Shown here one piece after another: positions 1 through 8,085 of a stretch of DNA of 8,360 bases; within the stretch, counting starts at the first letter, position 1; each line of letters opens with the position of its first letter. The position numbers and the translations under genes are program-made. Origin of the DNA: an uncultured Prevotellaceae bacterium (GTDB taxonomy: Bacteria; Bacteroidota; Bacteroidia; Bacteroidales; Bacteroidaceae); the NCBI GenBank assembly GCA_937892315.1, contig CALAVF010000324.1, forward strand, positions 1 to 8,360, in the 5' to 3' direction. The notes beneath the pieces were generated by a model. It searched no databases and was not told the origin of the DNA. It saw only the letters and a list, made by a program, of their open reading frames with translations.

Positions 1-1
1 G

Positions 2-34
2 CAAAGTTACGCATTTTCCCCGAAACTTCGCACA
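2..34 (-). promoter_or_regulatory. Possible Bacteroidota-type promoter reading off the left edge
   Basis: On the minus strand there is a TAACTTTG box (bases 2-9), a good match to the TAnnTTTG -7 element of this phylum and identical to the box upstream of recQ. The -33 element is poor: TGTG at 31-34, 21 bases away, in place of TTTG. It lies beyond the guaB terminator, so it would start a new leftward transcript for a gene outside the window. The -7 box is seen directly; its function is inferred. Confidence 0.45.
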
Positions 35-64
35 CGCTTTGTGTTTAAAGAATATAAAAGGACA

Positions 65-119
65 AAAAACAAATGGCTCGGAAGATAGTCTGACAAGAAA
101 CGACTATCCATCGAGCCAT
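65..119 (-). terminator. Rho-independent terminator of guaB
   Basis: An inverted repeat lies 24 bases past the guaB stop. The outer arms are 8 bases (ATGGCTCG at 73-80 with CGAGCCAT at 112-119). A 3-by-3 internal bulge follows, then 7-base inner arms (GATAGTC at 84-90 with GACTATC at 102-108) and an 11-base loop. On the minus strand the stem is followed directly by TTTGTTTTTTG. On the plus strand no T run follows, so it should work only in the guaB direction. Confidence 0.85.
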
Positions 120-143
120 CAATAAAACGTTTATAATTCAAAA

Positions 144-1634
<1,491 letters not shown>

Positions 1635-1644
1635 TTATTGCACG

Positions 1645-1676
1645 CAAAGGTAAGGCTTTTTTTTGACGTGACCAAA
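1645..1676 (-). promoter_or_regulatory. guaB promoter (-33/-7, Bacteroidota type)
   Basis: On the minus strand: TTTG (1673-1676), a 20-base gap, then TACCTTTG (1645-1652). This matches the TTTG-N19-21-TAnnTTTG consensus exactly. Transcription should start about 7 bases further on, giving a leader of only about 15-20 bases before the ATG at 1620-1622. That leaves no room for a riboswitch. Confidence 0.85.
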
Positions 1677-1681
1677 AAATT

Positions 1682-1795
1682 AAGTGAAAAGTGATAAATG
1701 ATAAATGAAAAATTTGCTACCGCAGCAGTAAGCCAACAGAATGGCTAACAAGTGCGGTAGCAAATTTCTCACTTTTCACTCTTCACTTTTCACTT
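1682..1795. repeat. Long imperfect inverted repeat built from heptads, between recQ and guaB
   Basis: Two 43-base arms (1682-1724 and 1753-1795) face each other across a 28-base loop. The inner 15 bases of each arm are perfectly complementary. The outer 28 are made of four 7-base steps each: GTGAAAA-like from 1684 to 1711, and CACTTTT-like from 1770 to 1797. Most differences between the arms are A-to-G changes that still pair as G-U in the minus-strand RNA. The loop holds a further small hairpin (1728-1735 with 1742-1749, one mismatch). It resembles a dispersed palindromic intergenic repeat, but copy number cannot be judged from one window. Confidence 0.8.
1708..1767 (-). terminator. Probable recQ terminator (core of the inverted repeat)
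   Basis: A perfect 15-base stem (1710-1724 with 1753-1767, core TTTGCTACCGCA) is followed on the minus strand by a run of five T and a T-rich stretch. It lies about 40 bases past the recQ stop and ahead of the guaB promoter, as a recQ terminator should. The 28-base loop is longer than usual but carries its own small hairpin. The symmetric A/T tracts mean it could also stop plus-strand transcription. Confidence 0.6.
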
Positions 1796-1807
1796 TTTTA
1801 CGTTGTG

Positions 1808-4396
1808 TCAGTTCGCCATTTCGCTGATAAACTTGATGCGGACAAGGCGGATGTCCTCCTCGTAGATGTTGCTGTCAAGATTGTCAAGGGCTGTATCGAT
1901 GTCATCGGTGTCGCTCTCGCGGAAGTAGTCGTAGATTTCGTCCACGACATCCTCGTCCATCTCAATGGACTCGAAATAATAATCGATGTTGAGTTTCGTG
2001 CCGCTATAGACGATAGCCTCCATCTCGGTCAGGAGTTCGTCGAAGTCAAGGCCATTTGCCTTGGCGATGTCCTCTAAATCGACCTTTCGGTCTATGGCTT
2101 GTATAATCTTTACTTTCACTTTCGACTTATTTGCAACTGTCCTGACACGCATGTCGGTGGGACGCACTATATCATTATCTTCGCAATGCTTCTTGATGAG
2201 TTTGCAGAACTCTTCGCCGTAGCGTTTCGCCTTGCCGGCTCCGACCCCTGGAATGTTTTGCAGTTCCTCTTCGTTGATGGGGTAAAGCGTTGACATCGAT
2301 TCGAGCGAAGTGTCCTGAAAGACCACATACGGAGGTACATCGTGTTTCTTGGCTATCTTCTTCCGCAGGTCAACCAACATGTTGTAGAGTGCCTCGTCTG
2401 CCACGCCTGTGCCGCCTTGCTCGTTGCTGTCGTCGAAGTCATCGTCGAAGTCGTTGTTCTCTACAATCATGAAGGATACGGGCTTCTTGATGAACTTCTT
2501 GCCTTCCTTGGTTAACTTCAGCACGCCATAGGCTTCCACCTCCTTTTCGATATATCCGTCGAGGCTTGCCTGGCTGAAGATAGCGTTCCACATGGATTCT
2601 TCCACATCGGCACCTGCACCAAACTCCTCCAACTTGTCGTGGTTGTGGCTCAGAATCATCTCGTTTTCTTCGCCACGCAATATACTGATAATGTATTCCT
2701 TCCTGAAATTCTCCTTCACTGCCTGAATGGCCTGCAAAGCCAACAGCAGGTTGTCTTTTGCTTCAATCTTCATTTTCGGATGTAAACAGTTGTCGCAGTT
2801 TCCACAGTTCTCCGGCTCGTATTCCTCGCCGAAATAGTGAAGCAACATTTTCCTCCTACAAACAGATGATTCGCAGTAAGCCGCCGTCTCACTCAACAGG
2901 TGATTACCAATGTCCTTTTCGGCAGGAGTCTTGTCCTTCATGAACTTCTCCAACTTCTCCAAGTCTTTCTGGCAATAGAACGTGATGCACTGCCCTTCTC
3001 CGCCATCTCTGCCGGCGCGTCCTGTCTCCTGATAATATCCTTCAAGGCTCTTGGGAATGTCGTAGTGGATGACAAAGCGCACATCGGCCTTTTCTATGCC
3101 CATGCCGAAGGCGATGGTTGCCACGATGACATCCACACGCTCCATGATGAAGTCGTCCTGTGTCTCGTTGCGGTCTTTCGTATCCATGCCTGCATGGTAA
3201 GCGGATGCCTTGATGTTGTTGGCACGAAGCACTTCGGTCAAGTCTTCCACTTTCTTGCGGCTCAAGCAGTAGATGATGCCACTCTTGCCTGCATTCTGCT
3301 TGATAAACTTGATGATGTCCTTCTCCACGTTGGCTGTCTTCTGACGCACTTCATAATAGAGGTTGGGACGGTTGAAGGAAGACTTATAATCTATCGCATC
3401 GGTGATGCCCAAGTTCTTTCGGATATCGTTGCGAACCTTGTCCGTGGCAGTAGCCGTCAATGCAATGACTGGAGCATTATTGATTTTCAGCGAAGCCTCC
3501 CGAATGGCGTCGTCGGATGGCAACTCTGGCAATGTCGCCACAATCGGGTCGTTGCCCAAGCGTCCGGTCAACTCCTTATAGGACTTTCGGAACGAAGGCA
3601 TCATGCCGACCAGCGCATCGACAAACTTGGCATCCAAACGAGGACACTTGTCCGACTTATCCTTGATTTGTTCCTTCATGTCCATCATAAAGGCGAGCAA
3701 ATCGGACAGGGCAGCCACTTTCTCAATCAGAGCATCCAACACCTTTTTGTCAACTCGGTCGGGGAACTGCTTGAACTCTTTGTTCATCTCGTCACACTTC
3801 GTCTTCTGTTCCCTGTAATACTCGACCGCCTCCTTGATGGAAGTGTCGGAGCCTTGAGGAACGAAAAGTTCGAGTATCGGAGCCATGGCAATCCAGTTGA
3901 TGATAGGACGTATCTTGCGGTATTCGGGGCGGAAGTCGTGCCCCCACTCCGAGATACAGTGAGCCTCATCAATGGCAAAGAACGAGATGTTGACATGGCG
4001 AAGGAATTCCACGTTGCTCTCCTTGGTCAGAGACTCTGGTGCCACATACAGCATCTTAGTCTTGCCCGCCATGATGTCAGCCTTTGCCTGGTCGATATTG
4101 GCTTTGCTAAGTGATGAGTTGATGAAATGAGCCACACTATCCTCTTCGCTGATATGCTTGATGGCATCCACCTGATTCTTCATCAAGGCGATGAGCGGAG
4201 AAATAACAATCGCTGTACCCTCCATGAGCAAAGCAGGCAACTGGTAGCAAAGTGACTTGCCACCACCCGTCGGCATCAAGACAAACGTATCTTTGCGGTC
4301 AAGAAGATTCTGGATGATTGCCTCTTGGTCGCCTTTGAACGTGTCAAAGCCAAAATAATATTTCAGCGATTGCTGAAGGGTTGCCGGTTTTTTCAT
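1808..4396 (-). CDS. recQ: ATP-dependent DNA helicase RecQ with a large internal insertion
   Basis: RecQ is a superfamily 2 helicase that unwinds DNA 3' to 5' in recombination and repair. Domains in order over 862 residues: Walker A GGGKS (44-48); DEAH (143-146); aromatic-rich loop CISEWGHDFRPEY (147-159), which couples ATP use to DNA binding; motif III ALTATAT (312-318); motif VI QETGRAGRDG (456-465); RQC zinc site with Cys513, 531, 534 and 537; winged helix (about 545-640); an acidic linker DFDDDFDD (649-656); an HRDC domain (about 663-740) with IPGVGAGKAKRYG; and a C-terminal helix-turn-helix-like region (about 750-862), very acidic at the end. From memory, relatives in this phylum are near 725-730 residues. 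The excess is one insertion at about 172-307, between motifs II and III. All catalytic motifs are intact, so activity is likely. The ATG start sits about 47 bases below a good promoter and gives the usual N-terminus. Confidence 0.95.
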   Translation of the reverse strand: MKKPATLQQSLKYYFGFDTFKGDQEAIIQNLLDRKDTFVLMPTGGGKSLCYQLPALLMEGTAIVISPLIALMKNQVDAIKHISEEDSVAHFINSSLSKANIDQAKADIMAGKTKMLYVAPESLTKESNVEFLRHVNISFFAIDEAHCISEWGHDFRPEYRKIRPIINWIAMAPILELFVPQGSDTSIKEAVEYYREQKTKCDEMNKEFKQFPDRVDKKVLDALIEKVAALSDLLAFMMDMKEQIKDKSDKCPRLDAKFVDALVGMMPSFRKSYKELTGRLGNDPIVATLPELPSDDAIREASLKINNAPVIALTATATDKVRNDIRKNLGITDAIDYKSSFNRPNLYYEVRQKTANVEKDIIKFIKQNAGKSGIIYCLSRKKVEDLTEVLRANNIKASAYHAGMDTKDRNETQDDFIMERVDVIVATIAFGMGIEKADVRFVIHYDIPKSLEGYYQETGRAGRDGGEGQCITFYCQKDLEKLEKFMKDKTPAEKDIGNHLLSETAAYCESSVCRRKMLLHYFGEEYEPENCGNCDNCLHPKMKIEAKDNLLLALQAIQAVKENFRKEYIISILRGEENEMILSHNHDKLEEFGAGADVEESMWNAIFSQASLDGYIEKEVEAYGVLKLTKEGKKFIKKPVSFMIVENNDFDDDFDDSNEQGGTGVADEALYNMLVDLRKKIAKKHDVPPYVVFQDTSLESMSTLYPINEEELQNIPGVGAGKAKRYGEEFCKLIKKHCEDNDIVRPTDMRVRTVANKSKVKVKIIQAIDRKVDLEDIAKANGLDFDELLTEMEAIVYSGTKLNIDYYFESIEMDEDVVDEIYDYFRESDTDDIDTALDNLDSNIYEEDIRLVRIKFISEMAN
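3476..3883 (-). other. Extra segment of about 136 residues inside RecQ, between helicase motifs II and III
   Basis: In ordinary RecQ the helix after the aromatic-rich loop runs almost straight into motif III. Here residues about 172-307 intervene. The segment is rich in Lys, Glu and Asp, lacks obvious beta or membrane character, and reads as several amphipathic helices (for example around 188-210, 214-245 and 256-280). It contains two Cys (201 and 251) and no recognisable motif. The left border NWIAMAPILEL (167-177) and right border INNAPVIAL (305-313) both align with the single AP(I/V)-x-x-L strand expected there, as if the border were duplicated. The reading frame is unbroken and codon use looks like the rest of the gene. 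Exact ends are ambiguous by about 10 residues. I cannot assign a function. Confidence 0.75.
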
Positions 4397-4443
4397 ATAA
4401 TGTTAGAGTGTACAGATAGGTGTGGTTACAATGCTTTTCAGCA

Positions 4444-4474
4444 CAAAGTTATAAATCTGTTTTGTATTTTCAAA
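4444..4474 (-). promoter_or_regulatory. recQ promoter (-33/-7, Bacteroidota type)
   Basis: On the minus strand: TTTG (4471-4474), a 19-base gap, then TAACTTTG (4444-4451). The leader would be about 40 bases. Just past the -7 box is a tiny TGCT-GAAA-AGCA hairpin (4432-4443), near the predicted start of the RNA. This separates recQ from clpX as its own unit, although read-through from clpX remains possible because the clpX terminator is weak. Confidence 0.8.
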
Positions 4475-4492
4475 GAAAAAGAGGAAAAAGTA

Positions 4493-4507
4493 TTGCAGAA
4501 ACTGCAA
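4493..4507 (-). terminator. Weak candidate terminator after clpX
   Basis: A 6-base perfect stem, TTGCAG with CTGCAA, closes a 3-base loop 11 bases past the clpX stop. On the minus strand it is followed by TACTTTTTCC and more T-rich sequence. The stem is short and the T run is interrupted, so termination may be partial and some recQ message may come from clpPX read-through. Confidence 0.4.
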
Positions 4508-4518
4508 ATTTCTTCATT

Positions 4519-5751
4519 TTACTTGTCTTCAGTGCTTTCTTTTAGCACTGCCATGTTAGCACTCTCCACTTTCTTGCGTGCAAAGTCGAGGGTCACGACA
4601 TATTGTTTCACGCCTGTAGATGGCACCTCAAACATCGGCTCCATCATGATGGTCTCAATGAGAGAACGTAAACCACGGGCACCCAGGTTGAACTCGATGG
4701 CTTTGTCCACCACATAATCCAACACTTCGTTCTCAAACGTCAGTTCCACCCCGTCAATCTCAAACATCTTGATGTACTGTTTCACGATGGAGTTCTTGGG
4801 CTCTGTCAGGATGGAGCGAAGTGCTTGGCGGTCAAGCGGTTCGAGATGGGTCAAGATGGGCAGACGGCCAATAATTTCGGGTATCAAGCCGAAAGACTTC
4901 AAGTCCATCGGAGCGATATACTGCATCATGTTCGACTTGTCTATCTTCGCCACGTTGCGAGCGGCATCGAAACCCACCACATGGGTGTTCAGACGCTGAG
5001 CAATGCGTTTCTCGATGCCATCGAATGCACCTCCACAGATGAAGAGGATGTTTCGGGTGTTCACCTGAATGAACTGCTGCTCGGGATGTTTACGCCCACC
5101 CTGTGGGGGCACATTGACAATGCTACCCTCCAGCAGTTTGAGCAATCCCTGCTGCACACCTTCGCCGCTCACGTCACGGGTGATGCTGGGGTTATCTCCC
5201 TTTCGGGCTATCTTGTCTATCTCATCGATGAAGACAATGCCTCGCTCTGCCTGTGCCACATCGCCATCGGCAGCCTGAAGCAGTCGAGCCAAAAGGCTTT
5301 CCACATCTTCACCCACATAACCAGCCTCAGTCAACACCGTGGCATCGACAATGGCAAAGGGCACCAGCAGCATCTTGGCAATGGTGCGTGCAAGCAATGT
5401 CTTGCCCGTACCCGTGCTGCCCACCATGATGATGTTGGACTTTTCAATCTCCACCTCATCTTCTGCCCCCGGATGATTCAGACGCTTATAGTGGTTGTAC
5501 ACAGCCACCGACAAGGCTATCTTTGCCGATTCCTGCCCAATCACATACTTGTCAAGATAGTCCTTGATATCTTTAGGCTTGGGCAGGTTGCTCAATGCGG
5601 TCGGCTGAGGCCGATGCACCTGGTTTTCTATTACGATATTATGAGCCTGTTCTGAACACTCCTCGCAAATGCAGCCTTCCAACCCTGTGATGAGAAGACC
5701 CACTTCATTTTCACTGCGTCCGCAGAACGAGCATTTTCTTAGTTTCGCCAC
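4519..5751 (-). CDS. clpX: ATP-dependent Clp protease, ATP-binding subunit ClpX
   Basis: ClpX is the hexameric AAA+ unfoldase that recognises substrates, unfolds them and feeds them into ClpP. The 410 residues are normal length. An N-terminal zinc-binding domain has Cys7, 10, 29 and 32. The AAA+ core has Walker A GSTGTGKT (111-118), pore loop GYVG (144-147), Walker B IVFIDEID (172-179), the second pore loop RKH (220-222), an arginine finger in EIIGRLP (Arg296), and sensor II GARGLR (Arg359). The loop that docks onto ClpP reads VGF (259-261) where E. coli has IGF. The start is GTG (5749-5751). An in-frame stop lies two codons upstream (5755-5757), so no earlier start is possible, and any later one would lose the zinc site. 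It follows clpP by 34 bases with no promoter or terminator between, so it is likely co-transcribed. Confidence 0.97.
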   Translation of the reverse strand: MAKLRKCSFCGRSENEVGLLITGLEGCICEECSEQAHNIVIENQVHRPQPTALSNLPKPKDIKDYLDKYVIGQESAKIALSVAVYNHYKRLNHPGAEDEVEIEKSNIIMVGSTGTGKTLLARTIAKMLLVPFAIVDATVLTEAGYVGEDVESLLARLLQAADGDVAQAERGIVFIDEIDKIARKGDNPSITRDVSGEGVQQGLLKLLEGSIVNVPPQGGRKHPEQQFIQVNTRNILFICGGAFDGIEKRIAQRLNTHVVGFDAARNVAKIDKSNMMQYIAPMDLKSFGLIPEIIGRLPILTHLEPLDRQALRSILTEPKNSIVKQYIKMFEIDGVELTFENEVLDYVVDKAIEFNLGARGLRSLIETIMMEPMFEVPSTGVKQYVVTLDFARKKVESANMAVLKESTEDK

Positions 5752-5785
5752 TTCTTATCTTTCTATATATTATATAATATGTGTA

Positions 5786-6454
5786 TTACACCTTTCTCAC
5801 GAGCACTTCATCCACCATGCCGTATTCCTTGGCTTCTTCAGCCGTCATCCAGTAGTCGCGGTCGCTGTCTGCCCACACCTTGTCGAAGGGCTGATGGCTG
5901 TGGTCGCTGATGATGGTGTAGAGTTCCTTCTTCAACTTCTGAATCTCACGGGCAGTAATCTCAATGTCGCTTGCCTGCCCCTGTGCACCACCCATCGGCT
6001 GGTGAATCATGATGCGGCTGTGAGGCAACGCACTTCGTTTGCCCTCCTTGCCAGCCACGAGCAACACAGCAGCCATCGACGCCGCCATGCCCGTACAGAT
6101 GGTCTGCACATCGCTGTTGATAAACTGCATGGTGTCGTAGATGCCCAGACCTGCATACACGCTGCCACCAGGAGAGTTGATGTAAATGCTGATGTCCTTT
6201 GCGCTGTCCACACTATCAAGATAGAGCATCTGTGCCTGCAGCACATTTGCCGTATAGTCGTTCACTTCCGTCCCGAGGAAGATGATTCTGTCCATCATCA
6301 AACGAGAGAAAACGTCAAGTTGGGTGACGTTCAGTTGTCGTTCTTCAAGGATGTAAGGGTTCAGATAACCTGCCTGTGCCTTTATCACATCGTCCAGCAC
6401 CATGCTATTCATTCCCAAATGCTTAGTAGCATACTTCTGAAAATCGTTCATCAT
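5786..6454 (-). CDS. clpP: ATP-dependent Clp protease, proteolytic subunit ClpP
   Basis: ClpP is the serine peptidase that forms two stacked heptameric rings and degrades substrates delivered by ClpX. From the start chosen here the protein has 222 residues. The catalytic triad is Ser126 (in GMAASMAA), His151 (in MIHQP) and Asp200 (in SDRDYW). The oxyanion region is NSPGGSV (93-99). About 30 N-terminal residues precede the conserved core, compatible with a processed propeptide. The frame is open to an ATG at 6592, but that would add 46 residues encoded across the tig terminator and tig stop region, upstream of the clpP promoter. The paired ATGATG at 6449-6454 is therefore the start, and either codon could be used. 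The gene has its own promoter at 6496-6525 and leads into clpX. Confidence 0.96.
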   Translation of the reverse strand: MMNDFQKYATKHLGMNSMVLDDVIKAQAGYLNPYILEERQLNVTQLDVFSRLMMDRIIFLGTEVNDYTANVLQAQMLYLDSVDSAKDISIYINSPGGSVYAGLGIYDTMQFINSDVQTICTGMAASMAAVLLVAGKEGKRSALPHSRIMIHQPMGGAQGQASDIEITAREIQKLKKELYTIISDHSHQPFDKVWADSDRDYWMTAEEAKEYGMVDEVLVRKV

Positions 6455-6495
6455 AAAAATGTCTATTATGTCGCTAAAAAATATGTTTTGAATTA

Positions 6496-6525
6496 CAAAG
6501 GTATAAAAAAAGTGGTAAGAACAAA
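6496..6525 (-). promoter_or_regulatory. clpPX promoter, embedded in the tig terminator
   Basis: On the minus strand: TTTG (6522-6525), an 18-base gap, then TACCTTTG (6496-6503). The gap is one base short of the usual 19-21. The -33 box falls in the terminator loop, and the gap is the descending stem arm plus its T run. The leader would be about 35-40 bases and ends at ATGATG (6449-6454), which supports that start for clpP. Confidence 0.7.
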
Positions 6526-6544
6526 AATTCTCACCACTTTTTTT
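6505..6544 (-). terminator. Rho-independent terminator of tig
   Basis: A 17-base stem (6505-6521 with 6528-6544) has a 6-base loop. It begins 16 bases past the tig stop. In the minus-strand RNA the single non-Watson-Crick position is a G-U pair, the core is GUGGUGAGAA with UUCUUACCAC, and an A tract pairs with the final run of seven U. The A/T symmetry would allow function on both strands, but only the tig side has a gene reading into it. Confidence 0.88.
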
Positions 6545-6560
6545 ATGTTTTTTATATTTT

Positions 6561-7895
6561 TTACTCAAAGGACTTGTTGAACTCTTCTGCACTGACAGTC
6601 TTCTCGTTCAGCGTCACCTTCTCTTTCAGAGCGGCACCCAACTTCACCTCGATGCAACGGTCGATGAGGTTGTCCACCGTCTCACGCTTCTTCAGCATCT
6701 CGGTGACAGAGTTCTCGAGGTATTCGTCTGGAATGTTCAACATGCCATACTGAGCGAACTGCATACGAGTCACCTCCTTTGCCATGTTCTTCACATCCCC
6801 GTCGTCCACCTTCACCTCGTTCTGTTCCACGAGTTGCTCCTTGATGAGATGCCAAGTCAGTTCCTCGATGCTCTTGTCATACTGAGCATCCACCTTCTCC
6901 TGATCGCCGTTGGCGTTGGCAAGGAGAATCTTCTTCAGTTTCTCATCGGGGAACTCAAGTTTGCCAATCTTCTCTGTTGCATACTTGCGAACATCGAGGA
7001 TGAACTTATAGTCGCTGTCCTTCTTGAACTGGTTAGCAATCAGTTCCTTCACCTTGGCACGGAACTCTTCCTCGCTCTTCACCTCACCGCCAGGGAACAC
7101 GGTGTCGAACAATTCCTGATTGAATGGGCCTGGCACGAAACGAGTAATCTCCGTAATCTGGAAGTTGAACTCGCCCTTGTGGTTCAAGGCATCCTCCTTC
7201 TCCACCTTCAGGAGAGAGGTCAACTCTGCCTCATTGTTGTCGTATGCCACCGATGGGTTGAAAGTCACAATGTCGTTAGCCTTCACGCCATCGAAGAGTT
7301 TCTTCTGGTCTTCGTTCCTGAAGTACTTAGGCAGCATCACCACACCTTCAGCCGATACAGGGTTCTCCACATCGAGTTCTGTGATGACACCCTTCACCAT
7401 GTCGTTGTCCTCGTAAGAGTCAACCTTCTGGTAACTGCCACCACGCTGGCGGTACATGTCCACCTGATTGTTCACCATCTCATCCGTCACGTCCACGTTG
7501 TAGTAGTCAATCTTGTCCTTCTTGCCCAGTTCCACCTTGAACTCAGGAGCGATGGCCAAGTCGAACTTGAATGTAAAGGTTTCACCCTCCTTCAGTTCCA
7601 CCTTGTTGTTATCCTCTGTTGGCAGCGGCTCGCCCAGCATGTTGATTTTGTTCTCGCGGATGTAGCCAAACAGCCCGTCCTGCAACAATTTGTTCACCTC
7701 TTCAGCCAAGATAGAAACGCCAAACTGCTTCTTAATCAAGCCAACAGGCACCATGCCTGGACGGAAACCTGGCATATTCATTTTCTTCTTTGCATCCTTG
7801 ATCGCCTTCTCATACTTCTCCGTATAGTCGGCAGGTTCCACCACGGCTGTAATCACCGCATTCACCTTGTCAATGTTCTCTACTGAAATATTCAT
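6561..7895 (-). CDS. tig: Trigger factor, ribosome-associated chaperone
   Basis: Trigger factor binds the ribosome at the exit tunnel and shields nascent chains. The 444 residues are near the family's usual length. The N-terminal ribosome-binding domain (about 1-115) has the signature loop GFRPGMVP (43-50), with Met at the position that is Lys in E. coli (GFRxGKVP). The middle peptidyl-prolyl isomerase-like region (about 150-250) is poorly conserved, so isomerase activity is uncertain. The C-terminal helical chaperone arms follow (about 255-440). The start at 7895 gives the expected N-terminus and has AAGGA 8 bases upstream. Two promoters lie upstream and a strong terminator downstream, so it appears monocistronic although it sits next to clpPX, a linkage common across bacteria. 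The Met substitution does not by itself suggest loss of function. Confidence 0.96.
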   Translation of the reverse strand: MNISVENIDKVNAVITAVVEPADYTEKYEKAIKDAKKKMNMPGFRPGMVPVGLIKKQFGVSILAEEVNKLLQDGLFGYIRENKINMLGEPLPTEDNNKVELKEGETFTFKFDLAIAPEFKVELGKKDKIDYYNVDVTDEMVNNQVDMYRQRGGSYQKVDSYEDNDMVKGVITELDVENPVSAEGVVMLPKYFRNEDQKKLFDGVKANDIVTFNPSVAYDNNEAELTSLLKVEKEDALNHKGEFNFQITEITRFVPGPFNQELFDTVFPGGEVKSEEEFRAKVKELIANQFKKDSDYKFILDVRKYATEKIGKLEFPDEKLKKILLANANGDQEKVDAQYDKSIEELTWHLIKEQLVEQNEVKVDDGDVKNMAKEVTRMQFAQYGMLNIPDEYLENSVTEMLKKRETVDNLIDRCIEVKLGAALKEKVTLNEKTVSAEEFNKSFE

Positions 7896-7932
7896 ATTTT
7901 TAATCCTTAATTTATAATTTTCACATCAATAG

Positions 7933-7964
7933 TTGGCAACTGACCCTTCTTCATCAGTCGCCAA
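7933..7964 (-). promoter_or_regulatory. Hairpin in the tig mRNA leader
   Basis: An 11-base stem (TTGGCAACTGA at 7933-7943 with TCAGTCGCCAA at 7954-7964) pairs fully in the minus-strand RNA, with one G-U. The 10-base loop reads TGAAGAAGGG on that strand. It would begin about 10 bases from the predicted RNA start and end about 37 bases before the tig ATG. A role in mRNA stability or translation control is possible but inferred only. Confidence 0.55.
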
Positions 7965-7981
7965 ACATCCAAAATCGGCTG

Positions 7982-8013
7982 CAAAGGTACGAATAAGTGA
8001 GTGAAAAAACAAA
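7982..8013 (-). promoter_or_regulatory. tig promoter P1 (proximal)
   Basis: On the minus strand: TTTG (8010-8013), a 20-base gap, then TACCTTTG (7982-7989). This is a full match to the phylum consensus and has the same -7 box as guaB and clpP. The leader to the tig ATG would be about 80 bases. Confidence 0.85.
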
Positions 8014-8054
8014 TTTATTTAAGTTTTTCCGAACGAAAGTACCTTCGGCGAAGC

Positions 8055-8085
8055 CAAAGTTAAGACTTTTTATCCGATTGACCAA
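8055..8085 (-). promoter_or_regulatory. Possible second tig promoter P2 (distal)
   Basis: On the minus strand: TTG (8083-8085), a 20-base gap, then TAACTTTG (8055-8062), the same -7 box as recQ. It is 73 bases upstream of P1 and in the same direction, so it would add a longer tig transcript. The -33 box is weaker (ATTGG). Confidence 0.55.

Noticed and set aside
2429..2452. The DFDDDFDD repeat in RecQ as a possible assembly or slippage artefact.
   Set aside because: It is in frame, short, and falls in the flexible linker ahead of the HRDC domain, where acidic low-complexity sequence is unsurprising.
3476..3883. An intein in RecQ as the explanation for the insertion.
   Set aside because: There is no Cys/Ser at the left splice point, no C-terminal His-Asn followed by a nucleophile, and no block A or B motifs. 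At about 136 residues it is also small and entirely helical in character.
2900..4114. A 404-codon open frame on the plus strand opposite recQ.
   Set aside because: It lies wholly antisense to well-supported recQ coding sequence, has no recognisable family and no promoter. The same kind of long shadow frame occurs opposite guaB (192-1097), clpX (4825-5655) and tig (6834-7886).
6455..6592. An upstream ATG extending ClpP by 46 residues.
   Set aside because: The extension would be encoded across the end of tig, its terminator and the clpP promoter, and its Lys/Phe-rich sequence matches no ClpP N-terminus. The promoter lies downstream of that ATG.
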